Shown here piece by piece: positions 1 to 11,550 of a stretch of 64,000 nucleotides of DNA; positions within the stretch are counted from its first letter, which is position 1, and every line of letters starts with the position of its first letter. The notes beneath the pieces were generated by a model. It ran no database searches. It had not been told where the DNA came from and saw only the letters and a program-made list of their open reading frames with translations. The stretch lies in NCBI RefSeq assembly GCF_032854445.1, contig NC_088300.1:41876458-41940457 (forward strand), read 5' to 3'. Position numbers and translations under genes: made by a program. The DNA comes from Liolophura sinensis. Taxonomy: Eukaryota > Mollusca > Polyplacophora > Chitonida > Chitonidae.

Positions 1-1725
1 TTTGATGCCATTCTTAAGAATTGTCCACTTATATACAGGTCTATAGGTGACATAAATCACTGACCTCACTAGGTATAACCTGACAAAGGAGAGACAGATG
101 AATAAATCGATTACAGATCTAGGTGTTTGAATCTAAGATTATTGTTCTGTCTTACCATTCACAGGTAAAAGTAGACCATATTTGTACACTGTAAGGTTGT
201 ATATGTGGAGGATGTATAGTGGAGGTATAGAAAGGGCCAGGTGAGGGTGTGGTGGAAAGGTAGCCAAAGGTGTGTTTAGGTTGGTGGTAACGGGTTGAAA
301 GGAAGGTGGTGAGGTGTAAAAGAACAGTTGACAACGATTGCCTTTCTCTTCGCGCCAGAAGGTCTCTGCGCGGTTTGTGGGGAACATCAACACCCCTCGT
401 CCGGAGTATGTTCTCATCTGGCTGGGTAAATAAACCCAGGAAAAATTAGCTGAGCTCAGAGTACACGGGAAAAGCTGGTAATGCCGGCGATAAAGACGGT
501 TAAATGGTGAAGGCAGTACATCAGTGCTAGAATCAGTAGCTTTGTGTATTTATTTGGGGACAGCGAGAACAATATGGTTCCTCGCGGGAGAGTTGTATGT
601 TTTCAGAAGCCATCTTTGATCAGCTGAGCTGGACTGGAGATGGTAACACAAGAGGCGGCCATGGCGGCGTGTTTGGGCAGGTTGAAACTCAAGTCAAAAC
701 CTCATATATTTACATTTTCACGTGATCTCACGCAACTATTTAACAGCTGATTAATTTCACGTGGAAAAATAATAAGAATTATTTACATTGGGTGGTATTT
801 CCAAAAGTGCACTTGAACAAACGACAAGCAATAGCTTCCGGTTTATGACCTCTTTGCAATGATATGAGAACCATTTTCTTGAAGCCCGTAGAGAAAAGTG
901 CAGTGGATTGTCTTATAATTTATAACGGCTGTGAAAACCGATGAGCTACTTTAATATTAACATTTAATAGAAAACGTGAAGACCGGTTACATGAAAACTA
1001 TCAACACGGTATTTTCTAACGCGATAATTTTTTATTAGATCATATCCAGGTCGTCTTAATTTTCCACATTGGTTTCTAAACATATATTCCAAGGAAGGGT
1101 AAATATGTTTAAAAAAAGCTCTCCTACGAAACTGGTTTCCTTTCTGAACTTCCAAACTAAATAAATACAGTTATGTTGTTTGTAATTAAGGACAGCTCAT
1201 CCAAACTCTGCATAGTTTCTTTCACTGTGTGTAGTACAAAGTTCATGTAGAAAGGTTATTACTTTAAGGTTCTTTGTTTTGCAAACTTAACTGACTTGCA
1301 GTTGAAAGAGATTATTTCAAGTTCTAAATGTGGATACAGTGTGTTTGCAACAATGTTTGCAATGACTGAAATTAGATTAGGTAGTTACCATTCATAAGGG
1401 TGGTTTTTATCTACTTTATCTACGTTCAAGAAAACGAATTACAATATGCAAATCTGGTTTACGTTGTTAGTAATTATGCAGTATTATAAGTAACTCAACT
1501 TTTGACAAATATAGGCCTACAGGATATTGGCTTAGTTATGATTGCAGTTTGTTTAATACAGTTTTTAAACGCAGCATTTACGCTCAAACCAAGTTTTCTC
1601 GGTGTCGCCAATATATGTGATTGTATTTTATGTAATGCATGGCGTTACATGTTTTACTTTGTTATGATATAATGAAAAATTGACAAAAGACCACATAAAG
1701 TATGATATACACTCAAAAATAAATG
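1..1725. other. Intergenic, no gene seen
   Basis: AT-rich DNA with only short open frames on both strands, none with a recognisable motif or splice context. If the ALX gene at 9588-11550 is complete in the genome, this stretch may lie inside its long upstream intron or its 5' flank. Confidence 0.5.
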
Positions 1726-1946
1726 TGTTAATTTTAACAGAAAGTCTTTTGTCTGAGTGATGCTAGAATATATTTTGTTATTGCAGCAGATTGTTCTGTT
1801 AGATATAACACATATTCTATTAAGTCACCGTAAAGATTCTATTACACTAACAGGATATTGCGTTGAATATGACAGAACAGTATGTTATAAAATACAGAAT
1901 GCATTCTGACATCAATCAGACAGCAGACTTTCTGTTAAAATTAACA
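1726..1946. mobile_element. MITE with about 40-bp terminal inverted repeats (copy 1)
   Basis: The left end reads TGTTAATTTTAACAGAAAGT and continues with GTCTGAGTGATGCTAGAAT. The right end, read on the other strand, gives TGTTAATTTTAACAGAAAGT followed by GTCTGATTGATGTCAGAAT. The element is about 220 bp with no coding potential, which fits a non-autonomous DNA transposon. A second, 5'-truncated copy at 15948-16110 has the same inner TIR sequence and interior. The superfamily cannot be assigned because the target-site duplication is not clear. Confidence 0.75.
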
Positions 1947-2028
1947 GTTTAATGTTTTGGGTATAACAAAAGAGATTTATAGATAGACAAACTGCTAGCA
2001 CAATCTTCTATCAGTTTGGTAAAAACGA

Positions 2029-2170
2029 TTTATTTATTTTATTTGATTGGTGTTTTAAACCGTACTCAAGAATATTTCACTTATACGACGGCGGCCAGCA
2101 TTATGGTGGGAGGAAACAGGACAGAGCCCGGGTTAAACCCACGCCCATCCCCAGGTTGCTGGCAGACCGG
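2029..2170 (-). mobile_element. SINE family A, truncated
   Basis: Tail-first copy with the TTTATT-rich end, TGATTGGTGTTTT, the GACGGCGGCCAGCATTATGG core and part of the CCAGGTTGCTGGCAGACC segment. The tRNA-related head is missing. Confidence 0.8.
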
Positions 2171-3182
2171 TAAAAATGAAGGCAATATAAAGCTAATTTA
2201 TTGTGTACCATGCATTGCTTGCAAGATGTAACCCTCGCATATGATGTCGTCTAAGTGATCTGGAAGTGTGAAGCTATGTACACACGAGTATCAGGACAGC
2301 TAATACCGAGGACAACAGGAGACGGCGTTTTGGATTTTCATACTTTCACCCATAGTTAGCGGTTTTAGTTTTGTGAGATATAGATGTGGATGACTTTTGC
2401 CTAACCTGCATGTGAGTGCAAACACTGTTCGTTGTCTATTACATAATAGAGCCTTGCGATCATAAAGCGATCTTAGACTTAAGCCAAAAGCCAAAATTGT
2501 TCTTTCTTATGTAACAAGGTCAAAATATTGTCTGACAACGTAAATTCTGGTTAAGTTATAGTAAAACAAATTTCACGTAAACTAACAGAAAGGAACATAT
2601 CAAGTTTAGTGACTGAAATTTTGACACAAGTCTAAGATCACTTCGTGATCCGTGGCCCATTTCTTCAGTTTGTTTGTGATAGTCACATATTGCTTGAAAG
2701 TATAAGTATTTCTAGGTACCTTCTGAGGGAGTTTAAAACGTATAGGAATTCCAATTTGAAATTGATTAAGAATTCGACGTTCCTATGATAATAAAACAGA
2801 GGGCGAGAACATGGAACAGAAAAATTTATATTAAACACAATGCTCTCATATATGAGTTGTGGATTCGTATCACAAAAGTCACGTCTAAACACTTGATCTA
2901 TATTTCCTGAATACAGCCGTTTAAGTGAACTAACTAAACTGCCCTCAAAGCAGTAGATGTAGCAAATATCCTATAATTTCCCCGGGGTTCTGCAAATGTC
3001 CTACTCATTGTTACAGGTCTCCATCAGTTAAACATTGACGATTTCTGTTAACACCATAAATATAAAAGACTATACAGCATGCATGGGGAAGGCAACTTAG
3101 CAGACAATGTTTGGTAAATATGTATCGGTCTTGAATTGTAATAATCTTGCATATTGTAGAAGGCCTGTAGAACCATTACCAT
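2171..3182. other. Intergenic, nothing recognised
   Basis: No exon, RNA gene or repeat was recognised in this stretch. Confidence 0.4.
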
Positions 3183-3412
3183 GTATTTATTTATTTATTT
3201 GATTGGTGTTTTATTTCGAATTGGTGTTTTTTATTCAAGAGTATTTCACTTATATGACGGCGGCAAGTAATATGGTGGGAGCAAACCAGGCTAGATAAAA
3301 GATTGGTGGAAATCTATCCTGCAACAAGGAGGCACATTACACGTACATGCACTCTGAGGACTCCTTTGTCGTCGTATGACTGAAAAAAAAAGTACGGCGT
3401 TAAACACAAAGC
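3183..3412 (-). mobile_element. SINE A fragment fused to family B fragment
   Basis: 3183-3290 is a SINE A tail with an internal duplication of TTGGTGTTTT. At about 3291 it passes directly into family B sequence (AGATAAAAGATTGGTGGAAA, then a region matching the B copy at 3842-3960). The junction suggests one element landing in, or recombining with, the other. Confidence 0.65.
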
Positions 3413-4240
3413 ACTGATTCTAAAGTAAATGGCATCTAAGCGATAAATTTATTGTCATCATAGGAGGTGAAATTGAGTATAATTTTGTTTGACAGCTGCT
3501 GACGCTCCTGTAAGCTATAGCGTTTAGATAACAGTTCTATCCTCTTCCATCCCACGGCACCATCCGAGTAACACTAAGGCATAGAAACAAATTTTAAAAC
3601 ATTTTTAAATATTGATTGGTTTATCCGTTAACCAGTTTGAATTTATTCAGTCATTCTGAACAGTAAAATGAAAAGAAAAAGTAAAAGAGTCACATTTAAG
3701 ACTTTAAAAGAGGAAGTTGTAGCATCCTTGCTTGGCGTTCAGCATTAAGGGGATAGTGCAACGACCGGTTGACCCGTATCAGTATAATTGCTTGGTGGGT
3801 CGAATTACTTGCCTTCGGTAGGTCGTCTAAGTGAAGCAGCACTAGATAAAAGAGCGGTGGAAATTCATCCTGCAACAAAGAGGAACATTACATGTGCATG
3901 CATTCTAAGGACTCCTTCGTCGCCATATGACTGAAAAATTGTTGAGTACGACGTTAAACACTAAGCACTCCCTCAAAGTAAATGACATCAAATCATGGAA
4001 TTTATAGTCATCATAAGAGGTGAAAATGAGTATAATTTTGATTGACATCTGCTGACGCTCGAGTAAACTACAGCGTTTAGCTAACAGTTCTATGCTCTTC
4101 CATCCCACGGCAACATCCGAGTAAGAGTAAGGCATAGAAACAAACTGTTGAACACATTCTTAAATATTGATTGGTCTATCCCTTAACTAATTTGGATACA
4201 TTCGGATACACGCAGTAGTAAAATTAAAAGAAAAATTCAG
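3290..4240. repeat. Direct segmental duplication, period about 550 bp
   Basis: Two diverged direct copies, about 3291-3690 and 3842-4240, share family B sequence followed by the same unrelated flank. The flank includes CATCCCACGGCACCATCCGA versus CATCCCACGGCAACATCCGA, and AAATATTGATTGGT in both. Because the flank is duplicated too, this is a local tandem duplication and not two independent insertions. Confidence 0.75.
3688..3970 (-). mobile_element. SINE-like family B, near full length
   Basis: In reverse orientation this matches the copy at 58472-58737: AGAGGAAGTTGTAGCATCC, a GGGATAGTGCAACGACCGGTTG-like segment, ATCCTGCAACAAAGAGG, and a CATATGACTGAAAAATTGTT end close to a TACGACGTTAAACAC motif. 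No open reading frame is present. Its multi-copy state inside the window defines it as dispersed. Confidence 0.7.
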
Positions 4241-6687
4241 TTAATACTCTTAAATATATACGTATCTGTGAAAACAGTTCCATGTGAAAGCATATTACTA
4301 ATCCTGCGAACATTGACCAATGTTTAAAAATGGGCAAAACGTTTAAAAATAGGCAAAACGTTTAAAAATAGGCAAAGCGACCGACAAAGAAACCGGGATT
4401 TGGTGTTACAGTATAAAAGAGCCGCTGATCGTAGCTGAAAATGCTGTACAGTCTGACGTCAACACCACATTTGGAGTAATACTAGATCAGTGACGTGTAA
4501 TAAATTGCTATTAACAACTCTGCATATGGTGCCAGTGAACATATAAGTTGCCACTACATATTCATGTATGTAGGCATTTGTATGAACGGATAGAAGAAGT
4601 AGGTAGATCGACAAGAGACCGTGTGTCACCAGTTGCCCACTATAACATTGTTCTGGTTTTACCCTAGTTTTAGATGTTAAACCAGTCATTGTCAGATTTG
4701 AGCGGAGGTGTCTATCGGGCGATGTAATACTCACATGCCGTACATGTCATTACCCGGAAACTAATGTGCCCACTATGATCAAGTTTTAAGCCCTTGACTC
4801 AGTTTTGTGGATTTTCTGGTCTACTCACGTTTGATATTCTTCATTTTTCTCACTAATGCTGACCCCTCGCCTTATCTTACCAGATCACCGTGGCAGTAAC
4901 TCCATACTGGCACATAACCCCTAAAGCTTTAAGCAATCCCAATAACACCTGTTGCTGCCAGTATACATTTCGATACAGCCTTACATGTATGACGTGCTAT
5001 TGATTGACGATATCATTTTGCAAGAGAGCACAGTTACATGTATGGTAAGAGTCCGCCTCTTTATTTCAGGAAAAATTTTAGATAATAAGAATCTGTTCAG
5101 CTCTAACATACATATAAGTTTATTTCCTATTTTAGTAAATAACAGTCATATGTAAAGAAAACTTTTTCCTTAACTGTCATTTTAAATTGCAAAGTCTGGT
5201 TTAATTTTACAACCCTTTGCCACAAGACTGCTGAGAAATAGATTTTGCAAAGCTTTGTTGAGTGTTATCATATTTATACGTTCATTTCACTGGAAGTTTC
5301 TACGGTTTGCTTAACTCATTTACAGTTACGTACCGCTGAGAACCACCGCGTTTGCCCTGTTGTAGGAATATATACCTGTCACATCACATGCGGTAGATGA
5401 TGAATTCAAACACGCGACGTCATTGCTCAGTGCTTCGTGGTTTCAAATATACCATCAAGAGGTTCGTTTATTACGCCTCAAGCAATCGCTGCCGAAATAG
5501 GATGTATCATGTCTCATTTCAATCAGCAGCTAACAAAATATATGAGCTAAGGGTTGTAACTCATGTGCGATGTTCTTAATGACAAAGCCTCGGTTACCTC
5601 CCTTCCTTCGATTTACTCACAGTCAAAAACATGTTACTCCACTTTTCATCCATTGATAGCGATTGTATGTGTTTGACTTTCATTATCCTCGTGACAAGGT
5701 GGAAGGGATATAAACTCTTTCTCGTCCATCCACATTTCCGGTTACGGTTCAACTTTGTACTTTGCTTAAATCTACTGGTTCAATCAATTTAATACGTGTA
5801 TAGACATGCAGCAGGGAATGCTGTTATTTCGGGAGGTTTGGCGCACATTAATTAAGGAGGATTTTGTGTCTGTTTTATCTCAACGCATTTGTTACGGTCG
5901 AGCTTTATTCCAATCCACTTCCGGAATTATTCACAAACTTTGTACCGTCAATACATAACACCCGTAGACTAGAAGAGCAATATTGTAAAGTCAGCAGACT
6001 TGGCTCACATGAACTGGGCTACTAATGACCTTAACGAGAAGTTTAATTATAAATTATTACAGTGTAGAAAAGTTAATCTAAATTACAACTGTTATACAAA
6101 ATATTTATTTTTAAAGGTGTGGCTTACTTCTTCGTCAGTGAGTGGCAACTATAAACAGGGAGGCCTATATACAAACTTTAGTATGAAATAGGCCTACACA
6201 GGAAATCATTGGGCTAAGCCAGAGTCCAATGATGCACATATTTAAATTAAAAATCCCTCAGTTAATTAAAATTGTGCTAGTGATATTTTAAATCTGTCCA
6301 CTCATGTAATTAACCCCAGGCTTTGTACAAAACAACTGTTGTATAAATACGTTAGATTTCATCCGTACCAGTTTGCCTAAACGTTCGGGTTTCTTTTCTC
6401 TGGCGCTGTAATTATTCTCAAAGTTGGTGCACAGCACAGCTAACCTGCAGAGAGGGGATATCACATATTTTAAAGATTATATAAATATTAATTATCACAG
6501 TAAACAGTTTCAGTAAAACTCATTATGAGGCCTAATCCATAAGGCTAATTTAAAGTGAACTAGAGGCCGCAGAGTGGCCCCAGTTGTGTCTATGCGTCCG
6601 AACAGACATTCGTATACCAGCCATCAACCAGTAAGGGCGTTCCAGGTCGATCATCGCAAGGCCAATTCCCAAAACGACGTATAAAGC
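4241..6687. other. Intergenic, nothing recognised
   Basis: Short open frames only. No homeodomain-like, signal-peptide or repeat motif was seen. In particular, no exon ending in the first 46 homeodomain residues was found here or elsewhere upstream of 9588. Confidence 0.4.
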
Positions 6688-6711
6688 AAACCACCAAAGA
6701 ACTAAGAAGGT

Positions 6712-6742
<31 letters not shown>

Positions 6743-6764
6743 TATCTTAGTTCTTTGGTGGTTT
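6688..6764. repeat. Perfect 19-bp inverted repeat flanking (TA)n
   Basis: AAACCACCAAAGAACTAAG (6688-6706) and its exact reverse complement (6746-6764) flank an alternating AT tract. A near-identical solo arm occurs at 26093-26111. The layout suggests a tiny MITE or a hairpin-forming element whose centre has become a microsatellite. Confidence 0.75.
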
Positions 6765-6939
6765 TTCACGTTAAAGGGTTTTCACGTTATTGGTGTATAT
6801 TAAATGTGATGACAAGCGTTTTGAACAACGGTAACGGTAGTTCTATACCGGTGGCGCACAATAAATTGCAAAAATTAACACAACTGCATTTTTGATACCT
6901 AATTCGGTTTAAGTCATGGTATTAGGGGGTGCATAAGGT

Positions 6940-7110
6940 TGCTATAATTTCAGCATTTACATGAATAGTTAGACTAAAACCCTAAATGAGGTGAAAATGC
7001 AAGAGACTGAATTTCACAGGTTATGTGCGACCATTTACCAACTACCGCATCATCGTTGGTGTTCTGGTTTTACTCTCCAAGCTGTAGTCTTTTATATCCC
7101 GTGCAGTCAT
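6940..7110 (+). repeat. Dispersed element D, copy 1
   Basis: Shares the order CAGCATTTACATGAATAGTT, AAAACCCTAAATGAGGT, GTGCGACCATTTACCAACTA, CTGGTTTTACTCTCC and TGTAGTCTTTTAT with copies near 21.2, 27.0, 27.5, 41.4 and 42.1 kb. It is non-coding and its class is unknown. Confidence 0.65.
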
Positions 7111-8095
7111 CATCATCTTTTTACCTGGATGGAAAATCAGGAGTTTATGAAGAGCAAGATCACTCCGTGCACCATCACAAAATCCTCTTCCTGTTGTGGA
7201 TCTAAAATTTGTTATTCTTTGATGTTCTTGTTTTTTGTTTTACAGTTATAATGTAATATTTGTTCAAATTTGAAATGTGCGCGCTAAGGGGTAACTGCAT
7301 TATAATACTATAAGTCATGCATCCGGCCTACATGTATATATTCTGGTGTAGTCAACAGACTGCTAACATTATAATTATAATTGTTTGTAAAATATAATGT
7401 GAAGAACAGAATGAATTTCTAAGGTGCATTACCAAATACTCTCTTGTTCATTGTTGATGTGTTAGAATTTTTCGGTTCGTCAATACAGTTTTTCTTCTCT
7501 GCGATCAGCAGCTTTGTGTAATTTTGAAGTTGTAGTACACAGGAAATCTCACACCAGACTTGCCATGTAGCATTTTAAGATACACTGCGGCTAGCCGTTA
7601 AGTCGTTCTGTATCAGGCGCAAACGTCATTGAAGCAATTAGAGCAGACAAAACCAAACATGTCTGCTGAAAAAGTATAGCCATCGAAGGTTTCTACTGAA
7701 GTAGTCTAATTGCTGCATGTTCTAATAACTGGATCGTTCTTGTTTAGTTTGTGTGGGTGTGGGTGTGCGTTGATGAACAGATACACGGCTCCTGGCAATG
7801 GTCAACAGGCCTGTATGATCGTTACAACACTGGGGTGCTCCCACCGATCGCTTCTCTGGAGAAGTGAGGGCATGTTCATAATCACCGATTCCACAATCGT
7901 ATCGATCCAGGGTTTATAATGATTGTCCACGCTCTGTATTGGTCACACCACTTGATGGAAACCTTTTTCGTCATTCAGATCTCTGTTCTGACAACATGCA
8001 CTTTAAAGTGCCACTGCGGTTTTAATTCAAATACATGTTTAGTAACGTATAACACATGCAAAACATTGTGAACAAATGTTCACACTGCGCTGTGT
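7111..8095. other. Intergenic, nothing recognised
   Basis: No supported exon or repeat was seen in this stretch. Confidence 0.4.
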
Positions 8096-8362
8096 TATTT
8101 ATTTCATTTATTTGATTGGTGTTTTACGCCGTACTCAAGAATATTTCACTTATATGACGGCGGCCAGCATTATGGTGAGAGGAAACCGGCCAGAGCCCGA
8201 GAGAAACCTACGGCCATCCGCAGGTTGGAAGACCTTTCCTCGTACGGTCGGGGAGGAAGCCAGCATGAGATGGACTTGAACTCACGACGACCACATTGGT
8301 GAGAGGCTCCTGGGTCATCATGCTGCGCTAGCGCGCTAACCAAGTGAGCCATGGAGGCTCCG
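8096..8362 (-). mobile_element. SINE family A, full length
   Basis: Complete copy in reverse. It has a TTATTTATTT tail, TGATTGGTGTTTTACGCC, the GACGGCGGCCAGCATTATGG core, a middle segment, then a tRNA-like head ending GAGCCATGGAGGC. Read on the minus strand, the head gives a pol III A-box-like GGCTCACTTGG and a B-box-like GAGTTCAAGTCC, typical of tRNA-derived SINEs. Confidence 0.85.
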
Positions 8363-8666
8363 ACAGCGCTGTTTGGGTTGTCCATTTCCTACAAAAGTAC
8401 GAATATAGAAGCCTTAACAAACATTCGCACACCAAAAGTTTTCGGTCTTGGGGTTATTTGACATGCAACATTCATTATGCTTGATAAGGTATAGTCCATA
8501 TCAATCAAGAACTGCAAGACCAACTTACAGAAGAACTTACAGTAGTTTTGGCCATCGAGAAATACAAAAATGTTACATTAATTTAGCAAGAATCACCATA
8601 CTTTACATTCTTTGCATTGGTTGTATATATAAAATCGTAAAGATTCGGTAATAATTATTTGGTTGT

Positions 8667-8683
8667 GGGGGGGGGGGGGGGGG
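8667..8683 (+). repeat. Run of 17 G
   Basis: An uninterrupted G homopolymer in AT-rich sequence. It could form intramolecular G-quadruplex or triplex structure, and its length is also prone to sequencing error. Confidence 0.9.
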
Positions 8684-9127
8684 AGCTGAAGTACAGTTAT
8701 TGTCAGTTTCTAAACCTGAGAGCTCTCTGGGTATCAGTGAGCTTCATGTTTATGGGTACAAAAGATAGAAAGACTGATGAATGATGAATTGAGTAGTGGC
8801 GCAGGTGGTTGATTAAAAACGGTTACTTGGTATTTAGAAGAGGGGTGAGGTTAAAAAGAACCCTGTTTAGTGTAAGCTGTGATACTTCTGGCACGTTGTT
8901 ATATACGTTAAGTGATTTTCTTAAAGCCTGCTTAAAGCATTCACCTGATATTGAATACAAGTTTCTTCATCGTTTTTGCCCCAAACAAATCAAATCATTA
9001 AACTTTATGGCTTACACTAGGCTTACACATGTGTCACGAACATTTGTCGCTATAGAATTAGTTATTCAGAGCTTGGATCCAGCACACACAATTAGAGTAA
9101 ATTCGACTTTAAGATCAATCTTATATT

Positions 9128-9128
<1 letters not shown>

Positions 9129-9222
<94 letters not shown>
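9129..9222. repeat. (TA)n microsatellite, about 94 bp
   Basis: Pure alternating TA about 370 bp upstream of the ALX exon. Confidence 0.95.
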
Positions 9223-9223
<1 letters not shown>

Positions 9224-9587
9224 TCTGATTTATCAAATATCATATTTTAATCTCTGAACACTATCTGGAATTTACAGACGTAGTTTTGCGCTGATCTAGG
9301 TGAGATTCTTAAAGCAGTTCTCAACAAAAATTCAAAGAATTGTATACAGATTATTTCAAAATTTTTTAAAGCGCAGTCACCAACCAGTGCAAGCCTTGAA
9401 GTCAAATATTATCGCGGAATAGGATGTTTAGTGTTTATGGAATAAGCTTTGGGAGGAATTTTAATAGTGGAAATTTGGACAAAAGCCTATTTTGCATGTG
9501 TTATTTAAGAAACAAGTGTAGTGTGGAAATAATGCAGAAAAGGCTGTTGAAAAATGACGCAGCATTTGTAAATTTCATATTTTTCAG

Positions 9588-9719
9588 GTATGGTTTCAAA
9601 ACAGGAGGGCCAAATGGAGAAAACGAGAACGTTTCGGCCAGCTTCAGACGATGAGAGCAATGGCTGCGTCCCATGGTTATGACATGCCGCTGGCTGGTAG
9701 GCACGACGCTTATTCCCAG
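9588..9719 (+). CDS. alx: ALX exon: homeodomain helix 3 onward
   Basis: 44 codons. The acceptor is ATTTTTCAG and the donor is CAG|GTGAGTGG. Helix 3 is followed by [19 protein letters not shown] and the QLQ-to-YSQ segment. The donor is the first unit of the tandem array described at 9711-10270. Confidence 0.93.
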
Positions 9720-11550
9720 GTGAGTGGAGACATTAGAATGGAAAAGTTAAGACGATGTAGGATAGACCTTCGTACTTGACCCCTGTTCTCGGGCTAGTGG
9801 AGAGATAAGAATGGACAAGTGATAGGTTGTACAACATATTTATAGCCCTTCGTGCTTGACCCCTGTTTTCAGGTGAGTGGAGACATTGGGGTGGGTGAAA
9901 TGATGACGTTGTAGAATAGCCCCTCGTACATGACACCTGTTTTCAGGTGAGTGGGGACACTGGGGTGGGTAGAAGGATAACGATGACACCTGTTCTCAGG
10001 CGAGTGAAGAAATAATAATGGGGAAGTGATAGGTTGTACGACACTCATTCGTACTTGATGAATCTCAGATGAATGGAGACATTGCGGTGAGAAGCTAATA
10101 ACGCCGTACAATAGTCCTGAGTACTTGACACCTGTTCTCAGGTGAATGGGGGCCTTTTGATGGGTGAAGTGATAACGTTGTACAATTGTCCATCGCATTT
10201 GACACATATTCCCAGGTGAGGGGAGATATTAGGGTGTGGAAAGAAGTAAGATTTACTGGACGGTGGGTCACATTCATTTACATTGTACCTATGAACCGCT
10301 GTTCCCTTACACTTACTCCTGTGACGTAACTTTTATTATCACTTCACGGACGGCGTAACACCTCATTATATCCACACACCCTATTTCTAGCTCAGCACAG
10401 CCATGGAAGATAGACCCGTGCCCATGAGGTAGCCCCTTTTAGCCGTGAAACACAACCCACAGCTTCCCCAGGAGACAAAGCCGATACTTTCTCGCGGAAA
10501 TCCTGCCACCAAGACAACATACGAGGCGCCAGACGAGAAATTCTTGGCCAAGCGCAATGTAGACGCCTTTTCTTGGCTCATTATGATTCTATTGAAGCTG
10601 TGTTGGTCCCGCTTTGAGGGGTCCCCCCCCCCCCCGAACTCAGCTAACAAGCGCTCTCTCACCAAGACACGCCTGCAAAACTCTCCCTTTCGTTTGTCAA
10701 ATTGCCCATGTTTTCGTGAACTGACCGATATGACACAGCAAGCGTATTTCATTGCCATGCCTTCACTTGGCTGTGTTGATTCTTCACAGTTTTCTACGTT
10801 ACAGGGCGGGGACGATTAAAGATTTCCAACCTCAAGGTCTCTTTCTTCACTTAACTTCGCGAAATTCAACACTATACGACTATTATCAGCCTAGACTTAA
10901 TCCTGGACTTCTTAAACATGCAATGAAGATTTGGCCCGGGCGGTTATTCAACAGTTGAATGTAGTGATATAATTTTTGGTTGTATGGTCAGACTGTTTTA
11001 TCTATGGATAGAAATCTTGCCCTGCTGCGGGGGTGATATCTAAATGGCCCAGCTGGCATATTTATTGTATAAATTCTATGTTAAATTTCTGGACGTATGG
11101 CTTATGTTGAAATCAGAACGTTGGGCAATGTGTATTAACCATCGTCTTCTTCCTCTTCAGATGCAACAGTCGAACCCCTGGGCAGCCATGACCCCTAACG
11201 GCATGGCGTATACTATGGCGGCTAATTCATGCATGGCACCTCATACCGATCTTCCCAGTTTTATGGGGCTCGCTCAATCCAATCAACTAGGCCTGGCTCA
11301 AGCCAATCAGATGGCGGCTGCTCATCAGTTGGCGCAGGTTCACCAGCAGCACCCCACGGGCTCCATGGCCGCACCCCACGGGCCCCTCCCCGTCCAGACT
11401 TCGCCCTCTATCTCAATGAACAGTTGCTCTCAGTCTACTATAGAACCACGTCATGATACAGAAAGGCGGAGCTCCAGCATTGCAGCCTTGAGATTGAAGG
11501 CCCGAGAACACAGTGCTGCCATGGGCATACTCAGTGTGTACGGGAAATAG
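9588..11550 (+). CDS. alx: Aristaless-like (ALX) homeobox protein, C-terminal part
   Basis: Two exons, 9588-9719 and 11161-11550, joined in phase 0 to give 173 residues and a stop. The first residues are homeodomain helix 3 from position 47, [18 protein letters not shown]. The WFQNRR core identifies a homeodomain, and the KRERFGQ extension is typical of the ALX group of paired-like factors. After YSQ the second exon opens with MQQSNPWAA, matching the family's YxQ(I/M)QNPxW region. It continues through a Met/Ala/Gln/His-rich linker and ends with the OAR motif [19 protein letters not shown]. The intron between homeodomain codons 46 and 47 is the classic paired-class position. The product would be a nuclear DNA-binding regulator of mesenchymal or skeletal development (family knowledge). 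The N-terminus and homeodomain residues 1-46 lie outside the window. Confidence 0.93.
9711..10270 (+). repeat. Tandem array of splice-donor-like units in ALX intron
   Basis: About eight units of 50-84 bp (typically about 74), the first containing the true exon/intron border. Each unit runs through (C/T)-rich CCTGTTTTCAG, then GTGAGTGGAGACATT, then a variable middle, then a CGTACTTGA-like end. The borders equivalent to the real one fall near 9792, 9872, 9946, 9999, 10068, 10141 and 10215. GT is kept at four of them (GTGAGT, GTGAGT, GTGAAT, GTGAGG) and one has GC (GCGAGT). Most intronic units place a pyrimidine run and CAG directly against the donor, the arrangement of a recursive splice site. 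Confidence 0.85.
10395..10810. other. GC-richer intronic block open on both strands
   Basis: About 400 bp inside the ALX intron is clearly richer in G+C than its surroundings and lacks stops over 120 codons on each strand (10445-10819 plus, 10387-10758 minus). It contains a run of 13 C at 10623-10635. Neither translation is recognisable. It may be a conserved regulatory element, an alternative exon or a transposon piece. Confidence 0.5.
11161..11550 (+). CDS. alx: ALX last coding exon with OAR motif
   Basis: 129 codons and TAG, after the strong acceptor TCTTCTTCCTCTTCAG. The linker is rich in NQ, MAA and HQ. The OAR motif [17 protein letters not shown] lies 9-27 residues from the end. OAR motifs dampen transactivation in related paired-like proteins (family knowledge). 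Confidence 0.93.
   Translation: MQQSNPWAAMTPNGMAYTMAANSCMAPHTDLPSFMGLAQSNQLGLAQANQMAAAHQLAQVHQQHPTGSMAAPHGPLPVQTSPSISMNSCSQSTIEPRHDTERRSSSIAALRLKAREHSAAMGILSVYGK

Noticed and set aside
2016-2231. Small proteins containing TTAASIMVGGN-like text (also 8.1, 18.2 and 49.6 kb)
   Set aside because: These are translations of the SINE A core and occur wherever the SINE occurs, in either orientation.
9128-9222. Open frame of alternating Ile/Tyr over the TA tract (also at 62.2 kb)
   Set aside because: Any frame through (TA)n is open; this is a microsatellite and not a protein.
1-9587. Search for the exon encoding homeodomain residues 1-46
   Set aside because: No segment resembling the start of a paired-like homeodomain was found on the plus strand; it must lie further upstream, outside the window.
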